Below are positions 32,029 through 42,262 of a stretch of 64,000 bases of DNA, piece by piece. Numbering within the stretch: the first letter of the stretch is position 1; every line of letters begins with the position of its first letter. The notes under the pieces are model-generated. The model did not search any database. It saw only the letters and a list, made by a program, of their open reading frames with translations, and had not been told where the DNA came from. Location: contig JANRFG010000018.1 of NCBI GenBank assembly GCA_030725715.1, positions 86,599-150,598 of the forward strand, given 5' to 3'. This DNA comes from Opitutales bacterium (GTDB lineage Bacteria; Verrucomicrobiota; Verrucomicrobiia; Opitutales; UBA953). Position numbers and translations under genes: made by a program.

Positions 32029-33378
32029 TTAGTATTCGAACTGGAGCTGGAGCGTGGCGCGCTGCGAGTCGGCGATGACGAGCGGATTCGTGGTGCTGGT
32101 GTTCGTACGTTCCTTGGAGAAGGTGTAGGAGAGCACGAGCTCGACTTCCTTGCGCCACTTCCATTCGAAGCCGACGTCGATCTCGTTCACGTTCTGCTTC
32201 GGGGCGTTGGTGGCGAACTTGCGGGCGCCGTCGTTGTAGCTCCAGCGGACGAAGGGCTGGAAGACGGACTGCTCACCGTACTTGTGCTGGTAGTTGACCA
32301 GGATGTAACCCCCCTCGACCTGGCTGTTCGTGATGTTGTCGCGGGCGTCGTTCAGCATCGGGCTCTGGCCGACGTTCCACTCGGCTTCGATACCCCACGG
32401 CTGCGGGTACATGATGAAGGTCGCGGCGGCACGGCGGTCGACGAAGCCGTCGGAGAGGTCGCGGCGGTCGTTGGCGTCGATGTTGGCTTCCAGGGCTCCC
32501 TTGACGGTCGTGGAAGTATCGGCCGTGGAGACCTTGAAGCGGCCGGCGTAGGCGACGAGGCTCGCTTCGTACATCTGGCCGCTGGCGGCGACCCAAGGCT
32601 TGGTGTAGCGGATGATGCTGTGGACTTCGCCGTTGTTGTCGGCGCGGTTCAGGCCGGCGCCGCTGTAGAAGCCGGCGGTGAAGATACCGTAGTCGCCGGA
32701 ACCCTTGTAGCCTTCCTTGACGAGCTTCTTGAGGAGGGCGCGGTCTTCCTTGCTGGCGTACATGTAGTAGACGCCCTGGTCGCGTTCGCCTTCGACCGCG
32801 GAGTTGATGCCTTCCGGACGCTCGATCGCGAGTCGGTTCTGGGAAGACTGCATGTTGACCCAGCCGAAGGGAACCTTGGAGACGCCGGCGCGGATGCGGT
32901 GTTCCTTGTCTTCGTCGAGGGCGATGTCGGCGTAGATGTCGCGGGTCTGGAGACCGAAATTACGCTTGCTGCCGGAGTCGACGCTGGCGGCGGCGTCGGT
33001 CTGGTAGTAGAGGTAGACGCGACCGAAGTCGCCCTGGAACTTGAAGCGGGCTCGGCGGACGACGAAGCTGTTGTTCGGGTCGACGGAGCGGTCGGCCGGG
33101 AGACCACCGGTGAGGTAGGCGGCGCCGTTCAGCTGCTCGGTGTGACGGACCTGGGTGTAGCCGTCGATCTTCATCTTCTCATACCAAGGGGTCTTCTTGG
33201 CCGGCTCGGCCATCTTGGCGACGGCGGCCTGCTCGAGAGCCTGGGCACGCTCTTCGGCGGTGATCAGACCCTTCTTGACCAGGAGGTCAAGGGCGGGGTT
33301 CCGCTCGGCGGCGGAAGCGGTGTGAGCGCAACCGAGGACGGCGGCGGCGACGAGGAACTGCTTAATGCGGTGGTTCAT
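32029..33378 (-). CDS. Phosphate-selective/OprO-OprP-type porin
   Basis: Signal peptide MNHRIKQFLVAAAVLGCAHTASA; RVYLYYQTDAAA...GLQTRDIYADIAL...RIRAGVSKVPFGW; C-terminal aromatic FEY. Confidence 0.75.
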   Translation of the reverse strand: MNHRIKQFLVAAAVLGCAHTASAAERNPALDLLVKKGLITAEERAQALEQAAVAKMAEPAKKTPWYEKMKIDGYTQVRHTEQLNGAAYLTGGLPADRSVDPNNSFVVRRARFKFQGDFGRVYLYYQTDAAASVDSGSKRNFGLQTRDIYADIALDEDKEHRIRAGVSKVPFGWVNMQSSQNRLAIERPEGINSAVEGERDQGVYYMYASKEDRALLKKLVKEGYKGSGDYGIFTAGFYSGAGLNRADNNGEVHSIIRYTKPWVAASGQMYEASLVAYAGRFKVSTADTSTTVKGALEANIDANDRRDLSDGFVDRRAAATFIMYPQPWGIEAEWNVGQSPMLNDARDNITNSQVEGGYILVNYQHKYGEQSVFQPFVRWSYNDGARKFATNAPKQNVNEIDVGFEWKWRKEVELVLSYTFSKERTNTSTTNPLVIADSQRATLQLQFEY

Positions 33379-33469
33379 GGGTAGATGCGAATGCGACAGC
33401 ATCCTCTCATGCGATTGTTACGGTTCCGTGGCTAACGGGGTAACACCCCGCAACACCCCTATGGGTGAC

Positions 33470-34336
33470 TTAGCCCAGAAAAGGGGTCAGGCCGGCGAAA
33501 ACATCCGCAAAAGCAGGGTTCCACGCCAATTCCGCCCGGATTCGGCCCGTGGCCACGATCCGGCTGGGCTGCGTCCGGCCGCCTTTCGCGACCCTGGGAC
33601 CCGCAGGCGCGCTCGGATCGAACACCGGAGCGGGCTGACCGAGTCGTTCCGCGATCCAGCGGGCCAGCGCTTCCTTGGTCAACGGATTCCCATCACAGAC
33701 ATTATAGACTCGCGCGCCGGCCGGACCTGCGACGACCGCGGCGAGCACCGAAGACGCCGCGTCGTCGCGGTGCAGATAGTTGATGTAATGGTCGACGCGT
33801 CCGCCGATGACGCGGTCGCCGCGACGCAACTGATCGACCAGGTGATGACGACCAGGACCATAGAGTCCGCCGAAGCGCAAGACGCGGGCCTTGGCGAAAC
33901 CCGAAGACAAGACCGCGCGCTCGCCGCCGAGGATCGCATCCGCGGTCGGCGCGCCGCCGACGACGCTCTCTTCGTCGACGATCCGTCCGTCATCCTGACG
34001 ATAGACGCCGGTGGAGCTGGTGAAGACGAAGGCCTGCGCGCCGACTTCGCGGGCCCAGGCGAGCGCGCGCTTCACGCCGACGTCATAGGCCAGCGCATAG
34101 GCTTCCGGCCCGCCGCCACCGGTGCTCGCGGCGTAGACGACCGCGTCGAAGCGCACCGGCAAGGCCGACCAGTCGCCGGCATAAAGATCAAAGGCTTCCG
34201 CGCCGATGCCTTCGGCGCGCAGCTTATCGCGCGAGGCCTCGGAACGGACGACTCCGAGGACATCGTGCCCGACGGCCTTGGCCTGCCGGGCGAATTCGGC
34301 GCCGACATAGCCGCAACCGAGGACGGCGACCTTCAT
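33470..34336 (-). CDS. NAD-dependent epimerase/dehydratase (SDR) family protein
   Basis: MKVAVLGCGYVGAEFARQAKAVGHDVLGVVRS; FTSSTGVYRQDDG. Confidence 0.8.
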   Translation of the reverse strand: MKVAVLGCGYVGAEFARQAKAVGHDVLGVVRSEASRDKLRAEGIGAEAFDLYAGDWSALPVRFDAVVYAASTGGGGPEAYALAYDVGVKRALAWAREVGAQAFVFTSSTGVYRQDDGRIVDEESVVGGAPTADAILGGERAVLSSGFAKARVLRFGGLYGPGRHHLVDQLRRGDRVIGGRVDHYINYLHRDDAASSVLAAVVAGPAGARVYNVCDGNPLTKEALARWIAERLGQPAPVFDPSAPAGPRVAKGGRTQPSRIVATGRIRAELAWNPAFADVFAGLTPFLG

Positions 34337-35532
34337 GGGCGGACCTCCTTCGGAAGATACGAGGCGACCCACTCCGCCGGCGTGGAGCCCGACTTCGCGG
34401 AAAGCAGCCCAAGAAGCTCGGCGGCGTCCGCGGCGGCCTGCGCACGTGGCTCAGGCCCTTCGACGCAGGCCTGCAGACGGGCGGCGAGGGCTTCCGGCTC
34501 GCAGGCGCCTTGCAGGTATTCCGGCCAAGCCGGACGCTTGAGCAGGATGTTCGCGATGCCGAGATGGTCGACCCGGCCCGCGATGAGGGTGCGGCCCATG
34601 ATCCAGGTCAGCGGGTTGGCGCGGTAGACCACGGCGCCCGGAATGCCGGCGAGCGCGACGGTGAGCGACATGGTGCCCGAGCTGACGAGCGCGGCGCATC
34701 CGGCGGCCGGCCCCTCGGAGACGGGACGCAGGTCGATGCCCTTGGCTTCCTCGCCATACTCGGCCAGCAATCGGTACAGCTCGGCATGCACTTCGCCGCC
34801 GGTGTGCAGCACGAGCGCGCGACGCTTCGGATGATGGCGGCGGAAAAGCGCGAAGGCCTCGACGAGCGAGGGGAAGATCTTCCGGACGGGCTTGGGCCGG
34901 CTGCCCGGCAGGAGCAGCACGGGACCATCCGGGTCATGCCGCAGGCCGGGGACATGCTCCTTCTCCGCGAAGGGGTGACCGACGAAACGGGCGTCCAGTT
35001 TCGTGTCGGCGTAGCACGCGGGCTCGAACGGAAAGATCGTGCCGACGCCGTCGAGGTCGCGCGCCATGGTGAACCGCCGCTTGGGCTTCCAGGCCCAGAG
35101 CTGCGGGCTCACGTATTGGATGACGGCGGTCTCACCGAAACCGGCGCGGGAGAGGCCGGCCTTCCGCAGTTCGTTCGCCAGGCGGAGGTTGAGCCCGGGG
35201 TAGTCGACGAGGACCACGACCTTGGGCTTCCACTGCTTGGTCCACGTGACCATGCGGCCGAAGAGCCGACGATAGAACGGGTAGGCCGACAGGATCTCGA
35301 CGATGCCCACCGCCGAGAAGGTGGTCATGTCGAAGAGCAGCTGGGCGCCGGCGGCGCGGAGCTGCGGCCCGCCGAACGCGGCGACGCGCAGGCCGGGCCG
35401 GGCCGCGAGCAGGTCCGCGACGACCTTCGCCGCATGCTGGTCCCCGGAGTGCTCACCGGCCACGACGAGCACGTCGACCGCGCCCCCGCGGGGCCGGTCG
35501 AAGCTCGCCGGGATGGCCGGGAACACGCTCAT
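34333..35532 (-). CDS. lpxB: Lipid-A-disaccharide synthase
   Basis: VLVVAGEHSGDQHAAKVV; IQYVSPQLWAWKPKR; LLLPGSRPKPVRKIFP; SSGTMSLTVALAGIPGAVVYR. Confidence 0.93.
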   Translation of the reverse strand: MSVFPAIPASFDRPRGGAVDVLVVAGEHSGDQHAAKVVADLLAARPGLRVAAFGGPQLRAAGAQLLFDMTTFSAVGIVEILSAYPFYRRLFGRMVTWTKQWKPKVVVLVDYPGLNLRLANELRKAGLSRAGFGETAVIQYVSPQLWAWKPKRRFTMARDLDGVGTIFPFEPACYADTKLDARFVGHPFAEKEHVPGLRHDPDGPVLLLPGSRPKPVRKIFPSLVEAFALFRRHHPKRRALVLHTGGEVHAELYRLLAEYGEEAKGIDLRPVSEGPAAGCAALVSSGTMSLTVALAGIPGAVVYRANPLTWIMGRTLIAGRVDHLGIANILLKRPAWPEYLQGACEPEALAARLQACVEGPEPRAQAAADAAELLGLLSAKSGSTPAEWVASYLPKEVRP

Positions 35533-36473
35533 CGGCGCGCCATGCCGGCACGGATCTGTTCGGTGATCTGGATGGCGACCGCCAGGGCGGTGCGGCCGAG
35601 TTCGCCGCTGACCTTCGGGCTGCTGCGGTCGCGGACGCACGCGGTGAACGAGGCGAGTTCGATGGCGAGGGGCTCGCCCTTCTCGATCGGGAGCTCCTCC
35701 TTGGCGAAGCCGCCTTCGGCGGCCGGATCGACGCGCACCGTGTGGCCCTTCTGGCCCATGAAGTCGATCGAGAGGTAACCGCCGGTCTGGAAGACGCGGA
35801 TCTCGCGGTTCTTCTTCAGCGAGACGCGGCTGGCGCTGAGGTTGGCGACGCAGCCGTTCTTGAACGAAATGCGGGCGTTGGCGATGTCCTCGGTCTTGGT
35901 CACGACCGAGACGCCGACGGCGTCGATGCGCTCGACCGGGGAGTTGGCCAGCTGCAGGACGATGCCGATGTCATGGATCATCAGGTCCAGCACGACACCG
36001 ACCTCGGTGCCACGCGGGGTGAAGGGGGCCAGGCGCTCGGCGGTGATGTAGCGGGCGTCGGTGACGGCCTGCTCGAGGGTCGACATCACGGGGTTGTAAT
36101 GCTCGATATGGCCGACCTGGACGATACGGTCCGCCTTGGCGGCGGCGTCGAGGATCTGGGAGGCCTCCTCGAGGGTGACGCAGATGGGCTTCTCGATCAG
36201 GAGATGCACGCCCTGGGCCAGGAGCGGAAGCGCCACGGCGGCGTGATGGTTCGTGGGGACGACGACGCTGACGGCGTCGCAGTTAGCCGCCATCTCGTCG
36301 AGGGTGAGGAAGCGACGGCAGCCATGCTTGGCGCAGATCTCGGCCGCCCGGGCGTCGTCCGGCTCGAAGATGCCGGCGAGCTCGGCGCCGGGCAGGGTCG
36401 AATAGATGCGGGCGTGGTGCTGGCCGAGCGAACCCGTGCCGGCCACCCCGCAGCGGATGCGCGTAGCGGTCAT
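35529..36473 (-). CDS. Gfo/Idh/MocA family oxidoreductase
   Basis: RCGVAGTGSLGQHHARIYSTLPGAELAGIFE; HLLIEKPICVTLEEA; VGHIEHYNPV; ATGA overlap with lpxB. Confidence 0.88.
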   Translation of the reverse strand: MTATRIRCGVAGTGSLGQHHARIYSTLPGAELAGIFEPDDARAAEICAKHGCRRFLTLDEMAANCDAVSVVVPTNHHAAVALPLLAQGVHLLIEKPICVTLEEASQILDAAAKADRIVQVGHIEHYNPVMSTLEQAVTDARYITAERLAPFTPRGTEVGVVLDLMIHDIGIVLQLANSPVERIDAVGVSVVTKTEDIANARISFKNGCVANLSASRVSLKKNREIRVFQTGGYLSIDFMGQKGHTVRVDPAAEGGFAKEELPIEKGEPLAIELASFTACVRDRSSPKVSGELGRTALAVAIQITEQIRAGMARR

Positions 36474-36504
36474 GGGCCGAGACTCCCTCGGCCGGGGGCT
36501 TCCT

Positions 36505-39102
36505 TCAATCCGAAAACCCGCCGGCCTTGACCTCGAAAGCGAGGGCGTCCTTCGCCCGCTTGACGCGGACGAGGCTGCCGTCGGGGATTTCGCCGGCGAG
36601 CATGGCCTTGGCGAGCGAGGTCTCGACCTCACGCTGCAGGTAGCGACGCAGGGGGCGCGCACCGTAGACGGGGTCGAAGCCCTTCTCGGCGATCAAGGCC
36701 AGGGCGGTCTGGTCGAAATCGAGGCGGATGCGCTTGGCGGCGAGACGGTCGTTGAGCCCGCGGAGCATGATGCCCGCGATGGCGGCGACCTGCTCGGGTC
36801 CGAGCGGGCTGAAGAGCGCGATGTCGTCGATGCGGTTCAGGAACTCGGGACGGAAGTGCGCGCGGAGGTCCGCCATGACGGCTTCGCGGACGCTGTCCGT
36901 GAGGCCGAAGCCGGCCTGCTCGGCGACGTGCCGGCTGCCGATGTTCGAGGTCATGATGAAGATCGCGTTGCGGCAATCCACGGTGCGGCCCTGCGAGTCG
37001 GTCAGGCGGCCGTCATCCAGGACCTGGAGCAGGATGTTGAAGACTTCGGGGTGCGCCTTCTCGACCTCGTCCAACAGGACGACGGCGTAAGGGTGGCGAC
37101 GGAGGGCCTCGGTCAGCTGGCCGCCTTCCTCGTGGCCGACGTAGCCGGGAGGCGCGCCGACGAGGCGCGAGACCGCGTGCTTCTCCATGTACTCCGACAT
37201 ATCGATGCGGATCATCGACTTCTCGCTGTCGAAAAGTTCGGTCGCGAGCGCCTTGGCGAGCTCGGTCTTGCCGACCCCGGTGGGGCCGAGGAAGAGGAAC
37301 GAACCGACGGGGCGGCGCGGATCCTGGACGCCGGCGCGCGAACGCTGCACGGCTTCGGCGACGACGCGCACGGCCTCGTCCTGACCCACGACGCGGGCCT
37401 TGAGATTATCGGGTAGGCGGAGGATCTTCTGGCGTTCGCCTTCGAGGAGCTTGCTCACGGGCACGCCGGTCCAGCGGGCGACGACTTCGGCGACCTCTTC
37501 GGGCGTGACGGTCTCCCGGAAGAGGCCGGTGGCCGACTTCGCGGAGCCCTCGAGCTTGGCGACGTCCTTCTCGAGTTCGGGAATGGTGCCGTAACGGAGC
37601 TTGGCGACTTCCTCCAACTTGCCGGCGCGCTCGGCCTTGGCCATGTCGGCCTTGGCGTCCTCGAGCTTAGCCCGGGAAGACCGGACCTTGGTCACGGCCT
37701 CCTTGTCGGCGACCCAGCGGGCGCGGAAAGCGGTCTGCTCCTCGCGGGCGGCGCCGAGCTCCTTGCGGAGCACGGCGAGCCGGGCCTTGGAGGCTTCGTC
37801 CTTCTCGTTCTTCAGGGCGGATTCCTCGACCTCGAGCTGGAGCACGCGGCGGTTGAGGGCGTCGAGTTCCTGCGGCACGCTGTCGATCTCGGTGCGGATC
37901 TGGGCGCAGGCCTCGTCGATGAGGTCGATGGCCTTGTCCGGCAGGAAGCGCGCGGTGATGTAACGGTCGGACAGCGTGGCCGCCTCGACGAGCGCGGCGT
38001 CCTCGATGCGCACGCCGTGGTGCACCTCGAAGCGTTCCTTGAGGCCGCGGAGGATCGAGACCGTGTCAGGCACGCTGGGCGGATCGACCAGGACCTGCTG
38101 GAAGCGGCGTTCGAGCGCGGGGTCCTTCTCCACGTGCTCGCGGAACTCCTTGAGCGTCGTGGCGCCGATGCAGTGCAGCTCACCGCGGGCCAGCATGGGC
38201 TTGAGGAGATTGGCGGCGTCCATCGCGCCGTCGGCCTTGCCGGCCCCGACGAGGGTGTGCATCTCGTCGATGAAGAGCAGGATGCCGCCTTCGGCGGACT
38301 TCACTTCGTTGAGCACGGCCTTGAGGCGCTCCTCGAACTCACCGCGATACTTCGCGCCGGCCACGAGCGAGCCCATGTCCAGGGAGAAGAGCGTCTTGTC
38401 GCGCAGGCTCTCGGGGACGTCGCCGTTGACGATGCGCTGGGCGAGGCCCTCGACGACGGCGGTCTTGCCGACGCCGGGCTCGCCGATGAGCACGGGGTTG
38501 TTCTTGGTGCGGCGGGAAAGGATGCGGATGACGCGGCGGATCTCCTCGTCGCGCCCGATGACGGGATCCATCTTGCCCGTGCGGGCGCGGGCGGTGAGGT
38601 CCTGTCCGTACTTGGAGAGGGCTTCGTAAGTGGCTTCGGGGTTGGCCGTCGTCACGCGCTGCGAACCGCGCACCGCCTGGAGCGCGGCGAGGATCGCCTT
38701 ACGGTCGAAACCGACCGCCGCGAACCCCGGACGAAGCGAAGGCGACTCCGCGAGCGCGAGCAGCACGTGCTCGGCCGACACGAAATCGTCCTTCATCGTC
38801 TCCGCCTCGTCCTTGGCCTTGAGCAGGAGCGCGTGGGTCTCGGAAGAAAGCCCGGGCTGGCCCGCGGTCTGCGCGAGCTTGGGCAGGCGGGCGAGCTGAC
38901 CGGCGACGGCGGTGGCGAGGGCGGCCTCGTCCTTGCCCGCGCGACGGAACAGCGAGGAGGTCACGCCGCCTTCCTGCGTGAGCAGGCCGTGGAGGAGGTG
39001 CGCAGGTTCGAGCGCCGGATTGCGACGCTGCATCGCCTCGCTCAGCGCCTGCTGGAGGGCTTCGGAGGTCTTTTCGGTCAGGTTGCCGTAAGGAGTGGAC
39101 AT
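36505..39102 (-). CDS. clpB: ATP-dependent chaperone ClpB
   Basis: Two AAA+ domains: [20 protein letters not shown] and [18 protein letters not shown]; middle coiled coil; start ATG ambiguous (39102 or 39114). Confidence 0.95.
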   Translation of the reverse strand: MSTPYGNLTEKTSEALQQALSEAMQRRNPALEPAHLLHGLLTQEGGVTSSLFRRAGKDEAALATAVAGQLARLPKLAQTAGQPGLSSETHALLLKAKDEAETMKDDFVSAEHVLLALAESPSLRPGFAAVGFDRKAILAALQAVRGSQRVTTANPEATYEALSKYGQDLTARARTGKMDPVIGRDEEIRRVIRILSRRTKNNPVLIGEPGVGKTAVVEGLAQRIVNGDVPESLRDKTLFSLDMGSLVAGAKYRGEFEERLKAVLNEVKSAEGGILLFIDEMHTLVGAGKADGAMDAANLLKPMLARGELHCIGATTLKEFREHVEKDPALERRFQQVLVDPPSVPDTVSILRGLKERFEVHHGVRIEDAALVEAATLSDRYITARFLPDKAIDLIDEACAQIRTEIDSVPQELDALNRRVLQLEVEESALKNEKDEASKARLAVLRKELGAAREEQTAFRARWVADKEAVTKVRSSRAKLEDAKADMAKAERAGKLEEVAKLRYGTIPELEKDVAKLEGSAKSATGLFRETVTPEEVAEVVARWTGVPVSKLLEGERQKILRLPDNLKARVVGQDEAVRVVAEAVQRSRAGVQDPRRPVGSFLFLGPTGVGKTELAKALATELFDSEKSMIRIDMSEYMEKHAVSRLVGAPPGYVGHEEGGQLTEALRRHPYAVVLLDEVEKAHPEVFNILLQVLDDGRLTDSQGRTVDCRNAIFIMTSNIGSRHVAEQAGFGLTDSVREAVMADLRAHFRPEFLNRIDDIALFSPLGPEQVAAIAGIMLRGLNDRLAAKRIRLDFDQTALALIAEKGFDPVYGARPLRRYLQREVETSLAKAMLAGEIPDGSLVRVKRAKDALAFEVKAGGFSD

Positions 39103-39185
39103 GCCATCCTTCATGCACCGACCGTTCCAAAGTCGGGCTCTGATTAAAGCCTGAAACCGAGGCCTAACGCGGAGCAAGCGAGACA

Positions 39186-39224
39186 CGCCCGCGACATCGA
39201 GTCCCGCGGGCGACGAGTTGTCGC
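39186..39224. promoter_or_regulatory. Overlapping inverted repeats upstream of clpB in the clpB/SirB1-family divergent region
   Basis: CGCCCGCG-N11-CGCGGGCG and overlapping GCGAC-GAGTT-GTCGC. Confidence 0.4.
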
Positions 39225-39305
39225 TCCTTGCGTCAACCCCTAAAAGACCGGCGAAGGAGGACTCCCTTGTTGCCGAAGCCCTCCCCTCTTCGTTAGAAAT
39301 CCGCC

Positions 39306-40151
39306 ATGACGCACGACGCGGAGCTGGCGACCTTGGAGCGCCTCCTCGACGACCCTTCGCCGGTCGTCCGCCAAGCCGTGCTCGCCAAGCTCAAGGCCGC
39401 CGGCCTGCCGGGCGTGCTCTGGCTCGAAGGCCTGACCAAGGACGAGACCCTGGCCGCCCACGCCCGCCTGCTGCTCACCGACCTCCGCACCCCGGAAGCC
39501 GCCGCCCACTCTTTCCTCGCGCACATCCGCGACGCGCATTGCGACCTCGAAGAGGCCTGCCTCCTGCTCGAGCGCGCCACCGATCCGTCGTTGGCCGATG
39601 ACGCCTACTCCGCCGAGCTCGACCGCCTGGCCGAACGCACCCGAGAGCTCATCGCCGAGCCGCTCGACGTCCGCGGGAAGTGCCGCCTGCTCTGCCGCGT
39701 GATCTTCGGCGAGGAAGGCTACCGCGGCGCCCAGGAGAGCTTCGCCATCCCGGCCTCGTCCCTGCTCTCGCAGGTGATCCGCAGCCGCCGCGGCATCCCG
39801 ATCTCGCTCTGCCTGATCTTCCTGCTCGTCGCGCGTCGCCTCGGCCTGCCCGTCGAGCCGGTCGGCCTGCCCGGCCGCTTCATGGTCGGCATCTTCCGTG
39901 GCCGCGAACCCCTCTATCTCGATTGCTACGAAGGCGGCGCCTTCCGCACGCGCGCGGAGGTCCAGCTGCTGCTGCTCGACAACCAGCTGCCCGCCGACGA
40001 GGCGTTCCTCCTGCCCGTGACCACGCACCAGACGCTCGCCCGCTGCTGCCGCAACCTCGTCTCGCAGTTCGAGGCGCAGGGCGACGACCGCAGCAGCCGC
40101 CTCTTCCTCACTTTCGTCCACGCCTTGGAGCAGACCGATGAGCGCGCCTGA
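39306..40151 (+). CDS. SirB1/transglutaminase-like (YchA) family protein with HEAT-like N-terminus
   Basis: [19 protein letters not shown]...[41 protein letters not shown]. Confidence 0.85.
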   Translation: MTHDAELATLERLLDDPSPVVRQAVLAKLKAAGLPGVLWLEGLTKDETLAAHARLLLTDLRTPEAAAHSFLAHIRDAHCDLEEACLLLERATDPSLADDAYSAELDRLAERTRELIAEPLDVRGKCRLLCRVIFGEEGYRGAQESFAIPASSLLSQVIRSRRGIPISLCLIFLLVARRLGLPVEPVGLPGRFMVGIFRGREPLYLDCYEGGAFRTRAEVQLLLLDNQLPADEAFLLPVTTHQTLARCCRNLVSQFEAQGDDRSSRLFLTFVHALEQTDERA

Positions 40152-41025
40152 CACCCTCACGCTCTCCGCCCTGCGGACGGCCGTCTTCGCGCCCGGCCAG
40201 CTCGGCGTGCTCGGCGACCCGATCGCGCACTCACTCAGTCCGGCGATGCACAACGCCGCGTTGGCGATGCTGCTCCCGACGCACCCGCGCCTCGCGGGCG
40301 TGCGTTACCATCGCCTGCACATCACCGCCGAAGAACTCCCGGAAGCGCTGACGCTCCTGCACGCCCAAGGTTTCGCCGGCGTGAACCTGACCGTCCCGCA
40401 CAAGATCCCGGCGCTCACGCTCGTCGAGACGCTCTCGCCCGAGGCCCGCCGGGCCGAATCGGTGAACACGCTCGTGCGCACGCCGACCGGCTGGGCCGGC
40501 CACACGACCGACGGCCAAGGCTTCCTCGAGGCCCTACGCGAACGCACCGGCGGCACGACCCGGGACCGCCCGGTGATCCTGCTCGGCTCCGGCGGCGCCG
40601 CCCGCGCCGTCGCCGCCGCCTGCCTCGACGACGGCTGCGCTTCGCTCAGCCTGCATAACCGTGACGTCGCCAAGGCCGCCGACCTGGCCGACACGCTCGC
40701 CGATCCGCGCGTGCGCGCCGCGGGGCTCGCCGAGATCAAAGCCTCGCCCGACGCGGTGATCGTCAACTGCACGACGCTGGGCCTGAAACCGACGGACGCT
40801 TCGCCCTTCCCGGCCGAACTCCTCGCCGCCGGCCAGTTCGTCTTCGACACGACCTACGGCGACGTGACCTCCTGCCTGCTGCGCCAAGCCCAAGCCCGCG
40901 GGATCGCCGGCTGCGACGGACGCCCGATGCTCCGCTGGCAGGGAGCGCTCGCCTTCCGGCTCTGGCACGGCATGCTGCCGCCTGACGCCCCGATGCGCGC
41001 CGCGCTCGGCGAATCCGCCCTCTGA
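40138..41025 (+). CDS. aroE: Shikimate dehydrogenase
   Basis: LGVLGDPIAHSLSPAMHNAAL; GVNLTVPHK; ILLGSGGAARAVAAACL. Confidence 0.95.
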   Translation: MSAPDTLTLSALRTAVFAPGQLGVLGDPIAHSLSPAMHNAALAMLLPTHPRLAGVRYHRLHITAEELPEALTLLHAQGFAGVNLTVPHKIPALTLVETLSPEARRAESVNTLVRTPTGWAGHTTDGQGFLEALRERTGGTTRDRPVILLGSGGAARAVAAACLDDGCASLSLHNRDVAKAADLADTLADPRVRAAGLAEIKASPDAVIVNCTTLGLKPTDASPFPAELLAAGQFVFDTTYGDVTSCLLRQAQARGIAGCDGRPMLRWQGALAFRLWHGMLPPDAPMRAALGESAL

Positions 41026-41027
41026 CC

Positions 41028-41885
41028 ATGACGCTCGCCGACCTCCGGAACTTCGCCCAGCTGCATCCCGGGTTCGCCGCGTTGACCGCCGGCGCCTTCG
41101 GCGCCTGCGTCGGCAGCTTCCTCAACGTCTGCATCCATCGTCTGCCCAAGGGCGAATCGATCGTCACCCCGGGCTCACGTTGCGCCTGCGGTCAGCCGAT
41201 TCCTTTCTGGTATAACATCCCGCTCTTCGGCTGGCTCACCCTCCGCGGCCGCGCGAAGTGCTGCGGCGCGAGCATCTCCGTCCGTTATCCGCTCGTCGAG
41301 CTGATCACCGCCCTGCTCTTCGTCGCCGCGTGGACCTACCTGCCGCCGGCCAAGGCCGCCGTCGCCTGCGTCTACCTCCCGCTGCTCGTGGTGCTCGCCG
41401 GCTGCGATCTCGACGACATGATGGTCCCCGATGCGCCCAACTTCGCCTTGGTCGGGACCGGCCTGATCGCCGCGATGCTCGTGCCCTCGTTGCACGGCGA
41501 GACCGCCCACAGCATCGAAGCCGTGAACCGTTTCCACGCGCTGATGGACGCCCTGCTGGGGATCGCCGCCGGCACCGCCCTGGTCTGGTGGATCCGGACC
41601 ATCGGGACCGTCCTCGCCGGCCGCGAGGCCATGGGTGAGGCGGATATCATCCTTTGCGCCGGGGTCGGGGCCTATTGCGGCTGGCAAGGGGCGGTTTTCT
41701 GCCTTTTCGGGGGGTCGGTGGTCGGGGTCGTCACCGCCCTGCCCGGCCTGATCCAGGCCAAGATCAAGGGGGAAGAATACGCCGGCGTCGTGCCTTTCGT
41801 GCCCAGCATGGCCGTGGCCGGGGCGGTCTGGTTCTTCCGCGGGCCGGAGCTGGTCACCCTCTGGCGGAACTGGGCGGCTTCGTGA
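41028..41885 (+). CDS. Prepilin peptidase (type IV leader peptidase, A24 family)
   Basis: GACVGSFLNVCIHRLPKGESIVTPGSRCACGQPIPFWYNIPLFGWL; Asp motifs GCDLDDMMVPD and MGEADIILCAGVGAY. Confidence 0.92.
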   Translation: MTLADLRNFAQLHPGFAALTAGAFGACVGSFLNVCIHRLPKGESIVTPGSRCACGQPIPFWYNIPLFGWLTLRGRAKCCGASISVRYPLVELITALLFVAAWTYLPPAKAAVACVYLPLLVVLAGCDLDDMMVPDAPNFALVGTGLIAAMLVPSLHGETAHSIEAVNRFHALMDALLGIAAGTALVWWIRTIGTVLAGREAMGEADIILCAGVGAYCGWQGAVFCLFGGSVVGVVTALPGLIQAKIKGEEYAGVVPFVPSMAVAGAVWFFRGPELVTLWRNWAAS

Positions 41886-41941
41886 ATGGTTCTGACTTGT
41901 CAGCCCCCACCCCCCTGCCAATCATCGGCAGTCACCCCATT

Positions 41942-42205
41942 ATGAAGCAGCTCGCCCTTGCTACCTTGATCGCTTCCGCCGCCATGGTCGGTTGCACGAC
42001 CTACGACACCCCTTACCACGGTAAGAACGTCTCCATGGAGCCTGCCCACAACTTCCTCGGCCTCGTGAAGGTCGAATCCGGCTCCTACGGCCACTCCGAA
42101 AAGGCCACGGTCGGCGCCAACATGAGCGAATTCTACGGCCGACGCGCCACCTCCGGCGACCGCGTCACGCTCTTCTGGGGCGCGGTGACCCTGACCGACT
42201 ACTAA
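41942..42205 (+). CDS. Small putative lipoprotein
   Basis: MKQLALATLIASAAMVGCTTYDTPYHG lipobox-like AAMVGC; 87 aa. Confidence 0.7.
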   Translation: MKQLALATLIASAAMVGCTTYDTPYHGKNVSMEPAHNFLGLVKVESGSYGHSEKATVGANMSEFYGRRATSGDRVTLFWGAVTLTDY

Positions 42206-42226
42206 GCCGGCAACTAGCCCCTTGCA

Positions 42227-42248
42227 GAAGCCCCGGTTTCGGGGCTTC
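42227..42248 (+). terminator. Rho-independent terminator of the small lipoprotein
   Basis: GAAGCCCCG-GTTT-CGGGGCTTC then TTCGTTTG. Confidence 0.8.
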
Positions 42249-42262
42249 TTCGTTTGCAGGCC

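Noticed and set aside
33436-33465. Possible riboswitch upstream of the porin
   Set aside because: Only two short hairpins (CGGGGT-AAC-ACCCCG and CACCCCTATGGGTG) immediately downstream of the SDR gene; more likely a terminator region.
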